From: Ferrimonas aestuarii
GTDB lineage: Bacteria > Pseudomonadota > Gammaproteobacteria > Enterobacterales > Shewanellaceae
Reading direction: 5' to 3'
DNA: 64,000 nucleotides
Assembly: GCF_005116665.1 (NCBI RefSeq)
Contig: NZ_SWCJ01000009.1
Coordinates: 1-64,000, forward strand
The translations under genes were made by a program, and so were the position numbers. Each line of letters opens with the position of its first letter. Position 1 is the stretch's first letter. The notes below the pieces were generated by a model that was given only the letters and a program-made list of their open reading frames with translations, was not told the DNA's origin and searched no databases. Shown here in pieces: positions 30,974 through 38,674 of this stretch.

Positions 30974-32325
30974 GAGGTTACTCCTAGGCCCAGAGCAAGC
31001 CCTAAGTCGATTCGATTAACAAGACGGTTGTAGTTGGCCTGCACCAGCTGGCTTTGCAGGTTGAACTGCTGTTGCTGAACGCTGATGAGGTCGACGATGT
31101 TCACTAAGCCTTTGCGATATTTATTGAGGTAGTTGTCGGCACTGCGTTCGGCGCTGGCATAAGCCAATTGCAAGTGTTCGGCTTCTTGCTTGAGGTTGCG
31201 CTCATTATCCAGAGCCGCCTCCACCTCTAACACCGCCCCCAGTAGCGCTTCTCGATATTTCCAGTAACTTTGAGCGGATTGCAGCTCAGCAATCTCCGCC
31301 GCTGCCTTCAATTTGCCTCCTTGATACAAAGGAGCCGTAAGCTGACCGAGTAAGCTCCAAGCCGGACTGGTAAATAGCGCATCTCGCAATGAGTCACTGC
31401 CATCGTTTAACGCCGCCTGCAAAGACAGTGACGGCAGCATCGCCTTATAGGCGACCTTGGCATCGTAATAGGCGGCTTGCGTGGTGAAATAGGCACTTTG
31501 CAGATCCGGACGACGTCTCATGTCCTGCTCAGGTAGACTCACTAAAGGCAGGGTGACCTCTGGAAAATTCACCCTTTGTGTCAGCTCGAGCTGACTCTGC
31601 CCGGTAAGTTGCGCCAGAGTCCGGCGGCTATTGCTTAGCGCCTGCTGATATCGGGCAATGGTGGCTTGGGTGGATTGGGTGTTGGACTTGGCGTTATCTA
31701 GCGCTTCGAGATCCCCAAGACCCGCACGATAACGATCAAGGATCACCGCTTCATTATTTTTTAACAGGGTCAGCCTAGCCTGCTCAATATTAAGCAGTTG
31801 CTGCTGCTGAACGTAATCAAGATAACCACGAATTACGTTGGCGGCTAACAGGTCTTGCGCCTGCTGCCAACTGGCTTCCGATGAGGCGATCTGCATCTTA
31901 GCGGCAGTATCGGCATCCGCCAGCTTTTGCCACAGATCCAGCTCCCAACTGACGGTTAGCTCCGCCGTATGCTCAGTGCCCGCATCGCTGTCTTTGGCTG
32001 TCACGCCGGCGCTGACACTGGGCAGACGATTGCCGCGAGTCTGTTTCCGCTGAGCATACACAATCTGAAGCGACAACAGACTTTGCTGTAGTCCAAGATT
32101 GGCCTGCTGCGCCTGCTGCAAAATCGCCGTTAACTGCGGGTCACTGACCAACTCCGTTAACAGCACCTCTGAGTCACTGCTGGCCTCGCTTTGCCATTGG
32201 GGCAGTTGCGATAAGGCGCTGTCCATCTGCTGCTGATGATCAATCGCCGTCAATGATTGGCAGCCGGCTAGCAGCGACGCCGCCACCGCCAGTGCGACGG
32301 CCCCATAAGGAGGTCGAATCCTCAT
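30970..32325 (-). CDS. TolC-family outer-membrane efflux lipoprotein
   Basis: Outer-membrane channel of the tripartite pump, 451 aa, with lipobox SLLAGC at about residues 17-22, so it is a lipoprotein of the NodT/OprM branch. It shows two tandem OEP repeats with long coiled-coil helices: LQQSLLSLQIVYAQRKQTRG and related in the first half, ARLTLLKNNEAVILDRYRAGLGDLEALD and the matching YLNKYRKGLVNIVDLISVQQQQFNL later. It is the first gene of the five-gene overlapping operon. The ATG lies directly against AGGA, so the ribosome site is poorly spaced; a downstream in-frame start would lose the signal peptide. Confidence 0.93.
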   Translation of the reverse strand: MRIRPPYGAVALAVAASLLAGCQSLTAIDHQQQMDSALSQLPQWQSEASSDSEVLLTELVSDPQLTAILQQAQQANLGLQQSLLSLQIVYAQRKQTRGNRLPSVSAGVTAKDSDAGTEHTAELTVSWELDLWQKLADADTAAKMQIASSEASWQQAQDLLAANVIRGYLDYVQQQQLLNIEQARLTLLKNNEAVILDRYRAGLGDLEALDNAKSNTQSTQATIARYQQALSNSRRTLAQLTGQSQLELTQRVNFPEVTLPLVSLPEQDMRRRPDLQSAYFTTQAAYYDAKVAYKAMLPSLSLQAALNDGSDSLRDALFTSPAWSLLGQLTAPLYQGGKLKAAAEIAELQSAQSYWKYREALLGAVLEVEAALDNERNLKQEAEHLQLAYASAERSADNYLNKYRKGLVNIVDLISVQQQQFNLQSQLVQANYNRLVNRIDLGLALGLGVTS

Positions 32326-32360
32326 TCCTAGTGCATCCCTAATTTTATCAAGATGTCGGG

Positions 32361-32366
32361 ACTATA
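32361..32366 (-). promoter_or_regulatory. Predicted -10 element of the efflux operon
   Basis: On the minus strand TATAGT lies about 35 bp before the first gene. There is no good -35 hexamer at 17 bp; the regulator-like direct repeat occupies that place, as expected for an activator-dependent promoter. Confidence 0.45.
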
Positions 32367-32378
32367 ACCCTAGGGCAA

Positions 32379-32395
32379 GTTAACGCCGGGTTAAT
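32379..32395 (-). promoter_or_regulatory. Putative response-regulator binding site (11-bp-spaced direct repeat)
   Basis: On the minus strand ATTAAC-CCGGC-GTTAAC forms a direct repeat with an 11-base period, about one helical turn. Such tandem half-sites are typical of OmpR/PhoB-family regulators. It sits where a -35 element would be, upstream of an operon that encodes an OmpR-family regulator, so autoregulation is likely. Confidence 0.5.
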
Positions 32396-32477
32396 GCGGT
32401 TGGATTGAGGACAAATTCGAGATGAATTCTTGGATCAATCGATTCCAGTCACTAAAAACCGTGACGTTAAATCTGGC

Positions 32478-32795
32478 TCAGTAGAACTGAATCTGTTTTA
32501 TCTCGTGGTGGCGGGTCACAAAGTAGAAATTGAGATTCGACTGCTTTAACTGCATCGCCAACGGGCGAATGTCTCGCATGCGAACGTTACGAAGCAGGAT
32601 CTCTCGACACTCAAATTGGGCCAGAGTTGTCGTTAACTTCTCTACCTCATCTTTGCTGACAAAGGTGTCCATCACCCGATAACCATCAGGCTCAAAGAAC
32701 AGCTCTAAATATCGATTCTGAAACAGTTGAGGTTGGCCCCAGCTGGCAAAGGAAAGCAGCACTCCAAGGCACACAATGATACCGGCTCTCACCAC
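32478..32795 (-). CDS. Small exported hypothetical protein
   Basis: I do not recognise this 105-aa protein. It has a signal peptide (VRAGIIVCLGVLLSFASWGQ), leaving about 85 residues rich in charged and aromatic residues (NRYLELFFEPDGYRV, ECREILLRNVRMRD, NLNFYFVTRHHEIKQIQFY), so it is probably a small alpha/beta periplasmic protein. It lies on the same strand as the efflux operon, 150 bp upstream of it, but the promoter-like sequence between them argues for separate transcription. Function unknown. Confidence 0.65.
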   Translation of the reverse strand: MVRAGIIVCLGVLLSFASWGQPQLFQNRYLELFFEPDGYRVMDTFVSKDEVEKLTTTLAQFECREILLRNVRMRDIRPLAMQLKQSNLNFYFVTRHHEIKQIQFY

Positions 32796-33035
32796 CTAAG
32801 CTCCCTGTGTCGATTCCGATTCATAACGGCAAGTACTTTAGGCCAGTCCCACCATTGTCGTCTAGGAGCTAGCTCCCAGTTTACGCATCCACAACCTCTT
32901 CGCTGGCAATGAATATAGGGGATCTCTCAACCAGCACCGAGCGAATGCCCCTAGGGGGCAGAATCGGTTTTTGTTACCTTGCCAAGATAGTGAAAAACCA
33001 GCCAGCATGGCTGCCAAACAAAGTTAAGGATAACC

Positions 33036-33449
33036 ATGACCACCACAACCCTTCGCCAAAAAGCCTTTGATGCATTTAGCCTTGTCTTGATGATCTGCCT
33101 AGGATTGGGCATCGGCTATGGCGCCAACTACGCATGGAGTTGGTATCAGCAGGAGCCCGCCTCCTTCACCATCGACAGCAGCGCTCACTACCAGAATGTC
33201 GATCAAAAAGTGATCGTCTATACCACGCAGTGGTGCCCTTACTGTAAGCAAACCAAAGCCTTCTTGGCCGAAAACAGCGTGCCGTTTCTCGAACGTGACA
33301 TCGAACTGGGCGATGCTCACATCGACCAGTTGTACGCCTCCCTCGACTCAAAAGGGATTCCTAAAGTGATCATCGGCGACACGGTGATAAACGGTTACAA
33401 CGTCAAGTTACTGCGCCAACACCTAGAACAGCAACAGCTGCTTCAATAA
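33036..33449 (+). CDS. Membrane-anchored glutaredoxin-domain protein
   Basis: Thiol-disulfide protein of 137 aa. One N-terminal helix (about 13-35, LVLMICLGLGIGYGANYAW) preceded by basic residues suggests an anchor with the rest outside the cytoplasm. The glutaredoxin fold runs from about 58 to 132, with dithiol motif Cys67-Pro-Tyr-Cys70 in QWCPYCKQTKAF, the cis-proline segment GIPKVIIGD and C-terminal GYNVKLLRQHLEQ. Classical glutaredoxins are soluble in the cytoplasm, so a tethered one is unusual. The ATG has AAGGA nearby. No partner gene is adjacent; it is convergent with a TPR lipoprotein gene. Confidence 0.85.
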   Translation: MTTTTLRQKAFDAFSLVLMICLGLGIGYGANYAWSWYQQEPASFTIDSSAHYQNVDQKVIVYTTQWCPYCKQTKAFLAENSVPFLERDIELGDAHIDQLYASLDSKGIPKVIIGDTVINGYNVKLLRQHLEQQQLLQ

Positions 33450-33460
33450 GCGCTTGCGAT

Positions 33461-34636
33461 CTAACGCTCCGATAGAATCGACAGCTTGGCCTGATACTTC
33501 GCTTCGCTGTCATTATCATGGGTATTCATCAGCGCCCTTTCAAAGGCTTTCTCAGCCAGTTTTGGCTTTCCAGTTAACGCATAAGCGCGGCCAATTCCCG
33601 CATGGGCTTGATGAAGATAGGGTGCCACCGCAATCACTTTATCAAAGTAGCGGATCGCCGCCTCATAACGGCCTCGATTTAGACTACTCTCTGCCAAATA
33701 GAGCCAATCAAACGGGCTTGAATCCGCGGATGTCTCGATGCGCGAACGAACCGCCCTTGCCTGTTGCTCTCGCCCTTGCGCTCTGAGTAGCAGGCTGTAA
33801 TTAAACAGTAATTTCAAATTGTCTGGCTCAATGGCTAAACCGTATTGATACGCTTTTTCCGACAGTGGTGCTTGAGCAAGATAACGATAGGTAACCCCAA
33901 GATTATTAAGCGCCTGTATGTTCTGAGGATCGTAATTTAAGGCCTCAAGGGCATACCAACCAGCCTCATCGAAACGCTCCTGCTGCAAAGCAGAGGAGGA
34001 CCAATTAACGAAAAAGCCTGCTATTAATTGCGCTTCTGAGACCTGACCATCAACCTCTGAGCTTCGAGTGGGAAAGTAATCAATCAATATGTTGGCTCTA
34101 CGAATCATCACCTGATCGGATTTTCTTCCATCATCAGGCCGATACAGGCGAGTCAACACGTGAGTTGATACTTCGCTAAACCGCGCCCCTTTGAGAAAAA
34201 CAGGGGCGCTGGTGACACTAACGAACTCGTAGTCTAAAGCCACCAACTTCGCATAGGCTGTGGTCAAAATCGCAAGGCTCAAACAGTTGCCATTGCGCTG
34301 AGACAAGGTTTGCGAAGCGGTAAAGGTACCGTGATGATAATCAAAGCGCCCCATATCCCGCTCTAGATAATGAAACAGAGCTTGGTGCCCTTGCTGAGGT
34401 GAGGACGGGTGCTGCAATGCATCGTGATAATAACGAAGAAAGCGGGTCTGTTCATGAAGCGGTAGCGCGAAAATCTCCTCTGGCGTAGGCATGTCCGGCT
34501 TAACACCAAAGTGCTGAGAGGATAACTCAGGGGTTGGTATTTGAGTAACCTGATCTTCACCGTGGTTAACACTACAACCAACCAAACTCAGCCCAATGAC
34601 CATCGGGCTGACCCAAAACCTAAACCACATTTTCAT
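33461..34636 (-). CDS. TPR lipoprotein with transglutaminase-like N-terminal domain
   Basis: Lipoprotein of 391 aa (lipobox LSLVGC at about 16-21). The N-terminal half resembles transglutaminase-like cysteine-protease folds: RNGNCLSLAILTTAYAKLV carries the candidate catalytic Cys, and a His follows in SEVSTHVLTRLY. The C-terminal half (about 220-385) has at least four TPR units, for example GWYALEALNYDPQNIQALNNLG and AIRYFDKVIAVAPYLHQAHAGIG. It may be a periplasmic protein-processing or scaffold factor, but its substrate is unknown. It is transcribed apart from btuF, with a 124-bp gap. Confidence 0.82.
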   Translation of the reverse strand: MKMWFRFWVSPMVIGLSLVGCSVNHGEDQVTQIPTPELSSQHFGVKPDMPTPEEIFALPLHEQTRFLRYYHDALQHPSSPQQGHQALFHYLERDMGRFDYHHGTFTASQTLSQRNGNCLSLAILTTAYAKLVALDYEFVSVTSAPVFLKGARFSEVSTHVLTRLYRPDDGRKSDQVMIRRANILIDYFPTRSSEVDGQVSEAQLIAGFFVNWSSSALQQERFDEAGWYALEALNYDPQNIQALNNLGVTYRYLAQAPLSEKAYQYGLAIEPDNLKLLFNYSLLLRAQGREQQARAVRSRIETSADSSPFDWLYLAESSLNRGRYEAAIRYFDKVIAVAPYLHQAHAGIGRAYALTGKPKLAEKAFERALMNTHDNDSEAKYQAKLSILSER

Positions 34637-34760
34637 TCAATTCCCTTTCTCTATTGCAGCGCTGTTGATTCCATTCAGCGTGAGCACTTGATTTTTAGGT
34701 AAAGCTAATCGATTGAATTGAATGTGTAAATTGTTCTGTTTGGTCTTATTTCATCCCCAC

Positions 34761-35603
34761 TTAATGAGCTTTAGCCTGACGCGCCGCATCGATGGCTTCA
34801 CACACCTCTTCCATGCCATCAACCAACCTAGGCCCGGTACGATGCACCAAATCGCCATTGATAAAATGCTGTTGATTGCGTTTCACTGCGGGGATTTCCG
34901 GCCATCGATTCCAATCCAGGCCGGCCTCTTTGGCGGCGCCATGGTAATGAGGTTTTAGGATCACCTCCGGCATGGTTAAGATCACCTGCTCTTGCGATAC
35001 CTGTGGATAGCTGGCCGGATTGTCATTAAACACATTGATGCCGCCGCAATCGGCGATCACCTGGCTCATCCAGCCATCTGAAACCGTGGTTAACGGCGCA
35101 GGCCAGATCTGGTAGAACACCTTAACCTCAGCGCGGCCCTGATATTGCTGGCGTACCTTTGCCAGCTTGGCTTCAAAGTCATCTGCCGCTTGACTGGCTT
35201 TCTCGGCCACCCCCAAGCGTTGCCCCAATTCCCGCAGACGGGTTGCCACCCCGTCAATTTTGCTGACACTGGTGTCCTCCACCGGCAAACCAAGACCTTT
35301 GATCTGCTCCAAAATCAACGCATTGGTATCTTGGTAACTGAGCAGTACCAGATCGGGCTCAAAGGCCAGCAATGCCTCTAAATTGATCGCATTGTAGCTG
35401 CCCACCCGAGGGATCTGTTTGGCCGACTCAGGGAAGTCGGCGTACTCCACCGTAGCAATGATTCGCTCGCCGGCGCCTACGGCATACACCATCTCTACCG
35501 AATGAGGAGAGAGCACCGCCAATCTCTGGGGCGCAGGCTGTGCCATCGCCGCCACCGACACCAGAATGCTCAACCATACCAGTGGCAAACTTGCCTTTTT
35601 CAC
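34761..35603 (-). CDS. btuF: Vitamin B12 ABC transporter periplasmic binding protein
   Basis: Captures cobalamin in the periplasm for the BtuCD importer. The 280-aa protein has a signal peptide (LVWLSILVSVAAMAQP), then the two-lobed fold: RLAVLSPHSVEMVYAVGAGERIIATVEYADFP, the LLALEPDLVL-type segment (ALLAFEPDLVLLSY), and the second lobe with IADCGGINVF and PEVILKPHYHG. The start is GTG, three bases after a GGAGAGAG site. It lies 24 bp after btuB, both under the cobalamin riboswitch. No btuC or btuD is in the window, so the permease and ATPase must be elsewhere. Confidence 0.92.
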   Translation of the reverse strand: MKKASLPLVWLSILVSVAAMAQPAPQRLAVLSPHSVEMVYAVGAGERIIATVEYADFPESAKQIPRVGSYNAINLEALLAFEPDLVLLSYQDTNALILEQIKGLGLPVEDTSVSKIDGVATRLRELGQRLGVAEKASQAADDFEAKLAKVRQQYQGRAEVKVFYQIWPAPLTTVSDGWMSQVIADCGGINVFNDNPASYPQVSQEQVILTMPEVILKPHYHGAAKEAGLDWNRWPEIPAVKRNQQHFINGDLVHRTGPRLVDGMEEVCEAIDAARQAKAH

Positions 35604-35627
35604 GGGCTCTCTCCTATTCCAAGCTAC

Positions 35628-37454
35628 TTAGAAATTTCGATAACTTAAGCTAACAAACCACTGGGTATCAGGCCCTAAGTAGTTGCCATTGCTGATCAAC
35701 TCTTCATCCAACAGGTTATTGAGTTTTAACCGCAGTTGCCAGTGAGTATGCAGCTGATAACCAACACTTAAATCAAGGTTATGATAGGGTGCCAGATAAT
35801 CGGTTTGGCCATCAAAGTTGGTATCGCCCTCACTGCGCTTGCCTTGATAGCGATAGTCCATTCGCAGATCCAATTGGTCGACTCGGTAACTCACACCATA
35901 ATCCAGTTGATGTTCGCTGCGCCCTTCAAGCTCATTCCCTTGATGATCCTCGGCATTTAGGTAGGTGTAAGCAAGCTGGTGCTCAAGCCCCCAAAAACCA
36001 ATTTCAGCGCCCAGTTCAACTCCCTGAAGATCCGCTCGATGCACATTGCTTGGCTTATAGATGTCCCAACCAAATTCATCTTTTTCACCGGTCTTTGCCC
36101 AGTCGATAAGGTTATCGACCTCATTATCAAACCCGCTGATGTAGGCGCTAAGGTTATCCCCTTGATAACTTAAGGTCAGTTCCCAGTTTTCGGATGTCTC
36201 AGCCTGCAAAGCCGGGTTGCCTAGGTTTGGCCAATAGAGATCATTAAAGGTTGGCACCTTAAAGCCGGTGGCGTACCCCAATGCCAATTGCCAACTGGAG
36301 GTAAAGTTGTACGCGGTGCTCAGCTGATAAGAGGTTTCATTATCAAGGCTTTCTACCTCATCAAAGCGCAGCGCTGCTTCGGCAGTCCAGCGCTCATGCT
36401 CATAGCGACCTGCAAGGTAAGCCGCCCAGATATCGCGCTCATCTTGCTCATAGCTCCCAGCAACCGACTCCTTGGTGTAATCAAGGCCGCCAGTCACATC
36501 TAGGTTGCCGGTTTGAAAACCGTGTTGCCAGCTAACCTGGTCTCGGCGCGTCTCATACAGGCTTTTGCCAGCAACGCCGTCACGGAAATTGCGATTGCTG
36601 TCGCGCATCTGGCCAAACTTAAGCTCGCTGTACTGCTCACTGCCTTGATAATCCAGACCAAGCTGCCACAAATGGTTGCTGTAGTCCGCTCGATTGGCGT
36701 AGGGCGCACTGTTGTCGTAGTCATAATCGCCTTGACTCAACTGCCCCACCCAAAACGCTCGCCACTGAGCCGACAACGGCTGCTCACCGACCAGTCCCAC
36801 ACCAAGGCGCTCATAGCCATCATCGTCCGCTTCCCCATCGCGACGAACGTCAAAGCCATCGCTTTGCTCCCAAGACAGAGAGACAGAGGACTGACCTGCG
36901 CCGTGGGCAAGCCCCAATGCGCCGCTTCCACGGGCATAGCTATCGCTGCCGATCTCGCCGGTCACCACACCTTGACCCGACGTCAACCGGCGGGTGAAGA
37001 TCTGAATCACGCCACCGATGGCATCACTCCCCCACAGCGCCGCCCTCGGCCCATTCACCACCTCGATGCGCTCGATCATCTCTGGGCTCAACGCTGAGAA
37101 ACTGGCGCTGCCTAAGGTCGCCGACCCCGTTCGAACGCCGTCAATCAACAGCAATACGTGATCGGAGCTAGAGCCGCGAATGCTGACGCTGGCCGATTGC
37201 GCTGGGCCGCCGTTTCGCGTTACCGACACCCCAGGCAAGGTTTCCAATAGATCCACCACCGATTTCGGGTTCATCTGCTCAATTTGGTCACGCTCGATTA
37301 AATGCACCACAGAGAGCGATTGTTCGATGCTCAGGGGCATGCGATTAGGGGTAACAACAATCACCTCATCCACTGAGGTAGACGCAAAGGCAGAGTTGGA
37401 TAGGGTTGGAATCGCCGCTGCAATGGCAACGGCCAGACGCGTTTTTATACTCAT
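35628..37454 (-). CDS. btuB: TonB-dependent vitamin B12 receptor
   Basis: Outer-membrane cobalamin transporter of 608 aa, close to E. coli BtuB. After a signal peptide (about 1-24) comes the TonB box DEVIVVTPNRMPLS, the plug with VVDLLETLPGVSVTRNGG, SVSIRGSSSDHVLLLIDGVR and RIEVVNGPRAALWGSDAIGGVIQIFTRR (as separate segments), and a 22-strand barrel ending in the aromatic residue of WFVSLSYRNF. The ATG has AGGA five bases upstream. First gene of btuB-btuF, preceded by a cobalamin riboswitch, which supports the substrate strongly. Confidence 0.96.
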   Translation of the reverse strand: MSIKTRLAVAIAAAIPTLSNSAFASTSVDEVIVVTPNRMPLSIEQSLSVVHLIERDQIEQMNPKSVVDLLETLPGVSVTRNGGPAQSASVSIRGSSSDHVLLLIDGVRTGSATLGSASFSALSPEMIERIEVVNGPRAALWGSDAIGGVIQIFTRRLTSGQGVVTGEIGSDSYARGSGALGLAHGAGQSSVSLSWEQSDGFDVRRDGEADDDGYERLGVGLVGEQPLSAQWRAFWVGQLSQGDYDYDNSAPYANRADYSNHLWQLGLDYQGSEQYSELKFGQMRDSNRNFRDGVAGKSLYETRRDQVSWQHGFQTGNLDVTGGLDYTKESVAGSYEQDERDIWAAYLAGRYEHERWTAEAALRFDEVESLDNETSYQLSTAYNFTSSWQLALGYATGFKVPTFNDLYWPNLGNPALQAETSENWELTLSYQGDNLSAYISGFDNEVDNLIDWAKTGEKDEFGWDIYKPSNVHRADLQGVELGAEIGFWGLEHQLAYTYLNAEDHQGNELEGRSEHQLDYGVSYRVDQLDLRMDYRYQGKRSEGDTNFDGQTDYLAPYHNLDLSVGYQLHTHWQLRLKLNNLLDEELISNGNYLGPDTQWFVSLSYRNF

Positions 37455-37491
37455 GACGATCCTTTATTTTTGTATTGAGTAATAAAAAGCG

Positions 37492-37513
37492 CGGGAAAGC
37501 TCCCGAAAGGGAG
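37492..37513 (-). promoter_or_regulatory. Mutually exclusive hairpins in the btuB leader (expression platform)
   Basis: On the minus strand CGGGA-GCTT-TCCCG (37492-37505) followed by CGCTTTTTATT looks like an intrinsic terminator. An overlapping alternative hairpin, CTCCC-TTTC-GGGAG (37500-37513), uses the same GGGA bases. The two cannot form together, a natural switch downstream of the aptamer. Confidence 0.5.
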
Positions 37514-37631
37514 GAAAGCACAAAGGTGCCAACAACAGAGATTGACTAACTTACGGCCAATGGCTTTACAGCCTATTTTGATTTCAGTCAGACGTTCTGC
37601 TCAAGTAACCCGCTTGAGTCGAATCAACAAA

Positions 37632-37800
37632 CTAAGGTAGGTCTCCTGACTTTCAGCATCCCAACGCCGTCCCTTCCCAGTTTCCCGGTGGTTTTGACGA
37701 CGTCGCTCTGATTACAGTTGCGAGTACAGTTGCGGATTCTCACCGCATTCCCTGTTACCCACTGCCCATGGGAACCATCCCCTTGGCAGCAGCACCTTAA
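37632..37800 (-). ncRNA. Cobalamin (B12) riboswitch upstream of btuB
   Basis: On the minus strand the leader carries the conserved B12 aptamer elements in order: TTAAGGTGCT opening P1, GGGAATGCGGTGAGAATCCG, AACTGTACTCGCAACTGTAA, and the closing GTCAGGAGACCT with ACCTTAGT pairing back to AAGGT in P1. The region lies 178 bp before btuB. The canonical GCCACTG B12 box is partly diverged. It should lower btuB-btuF expression when adenosylcobalamin is plentiful. Confidence 0.93.
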
Positions 37801-37905
37801 TTTGGAAGCCATTGGGCTTCGGCGGTCATTGTGCCTAACCAAACTAAAAAAACAACATGGTTTCTGATATTTATTAACAATAGGTTATGCCATTATTGAC
37901 GGCTT

Positions 37906-38067
37906 ATACCATCCTGATTAAGTAAGTGATCCATTTAGTGCGCCGAATAAATCGTTTCAATCAAGACGCGAGACGCCGATGCTAGTGGCTCTAACAACAA
38001 GTCTCGCAACGAAGAGTGAAACGATTTAGGCAAGCAATAATGACCAGATATTTATTCAGGATGGTAT
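37906..38067. repeat. MITE-like palindromic element
   Basis: A non-coding 162-bp element with imperfect terminal inverted repeats: ATACCATCCTGATTAA at the left end and TTATTCAGGATGGTAT at the right. An inner inverted repeat is exact: AAATCGTTTCA (37949-37959) with TGAAACGATTT (38017-38027), next to AAGACGCGAGAC / GTCTCGC. The nested palindrome and lack of coding potential fit a miniature inverted-repeat element. It sits between the btuB riboswitch and an acetyltransferase gene. A degenerate relative may be at 54408-54598. Confidence 0.65.
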
Positions 38068-38109
38068 CGTGCTCAAACAAGCTTTCCTTTTACCATCATG
38101 GAGTCACTC

Positions 38110-38619
38110 ATGCCCCTACCCATCGAAACCGAGCGTTTGATACTGCGAGAGTTCTCTCTTGACGATGCCCAAGCGGTATTGGAGTTCTCCGGCAACGAAC
38201 AAGTCACCCGTTATACCGGTGATGCTGGCCAGATGACCGACATCAACAAAGCGAAGTGGGTAATCGAAAACGTGTGGTTAGCCGGTTATAGAGAGCACGG
38301 TTTTGCCCGCTGGGCCATGGTGCACAAGGGCGACAATCGGGTGATCGGGTTTTGCGGCATCAAGATGGAGCCTCGTATCAATGATGTTGATATTGGCTAC
38401 CGGATGCTGCCGGAATACTGGGGGCAGGGATTGGCCAGTGAAGCGATGGCAGCAACGCTTGAGTACGTAAAGCAGCACTTTGAGCTGCCGTATCTTATCG
38501 CCGAAGTCGTTAAAGAGAACCTCGCTTCCAAAGCGATCATCGAGAAGTTTGGCTTTGAATTTGAGAAAGAGTACCAAGATCTCGGCTTCACCGTTCTGCG
38601 CTATAAACTTGAGCTATAA
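38110..38619 (+). CDS. GNAT-family N-acetyltransferase (RimJ/RimL-like)
   Basis: Acetyl-CoA-dependent acetyltransferase of about 169 aa. The N-terminal IETERLILREFSLDDAQAV is typical of the RimJ/RimL subgroup. The acetyl-CoA loop is in DIGYRMLPEYWGQGLASEAMAA, which carries the Q/R-x-x-G-x-G/A pattern as WGQGLA, and the C-terminal VVKENLASKAIIEKFGFEFE completes the fold. I prefer the ATG at 38110, six bases after GGAG, over the ATG at 38098. The substrate could be a protein N-terminus, an amino acid or a small molecule. It is monocistronic, next to a MITE-like element. Confidence 0.88.
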   Translation: MPLPIETERLILREFSLDDAQAVLEFSGNEQVTRYTGDAGQMTDINKAKWVIENVWLAGYREHGFARWAMVHKGDNRVIGFCGIKMEPRINDVDIGYRMLPEYWGQGLASEAMAATLEYVKQHFELPYLIAEVVKENLASKAIIEKFGFEFEKEYQDLGFTVLRYKLEL

Positions 38620-38650
38620 AAAAGCCGCGCTATCTGCAGACAGCGCGGCC
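38618..38650 (-). terminator. Terminator of the M14 carboxypeptidase gene
   Basis: GCCGCGCT and AGCGCGGC form an 8-bp GC stem. On the minus strand it is followed by a run of six T, 25 bp past the stop codon of the M14 gene; it also lies just past the convergent acetyltransferase gene. Confidence 0.85.
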
Positions 38651-38674
38651 TCTCTCAAGTCGGAATGAGATCCA

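Noticed and set aside
36513..37097. 194-codon frame antisense to btuB
   Set aside because: It is a shadow of the btuB reading frame.
37624..37842. 72-codon frame on the minus strand upstream of btuB
   Set aside because: It lies inside the cobalamin riboswitch, whose conserved RNA elements explain the sequence.
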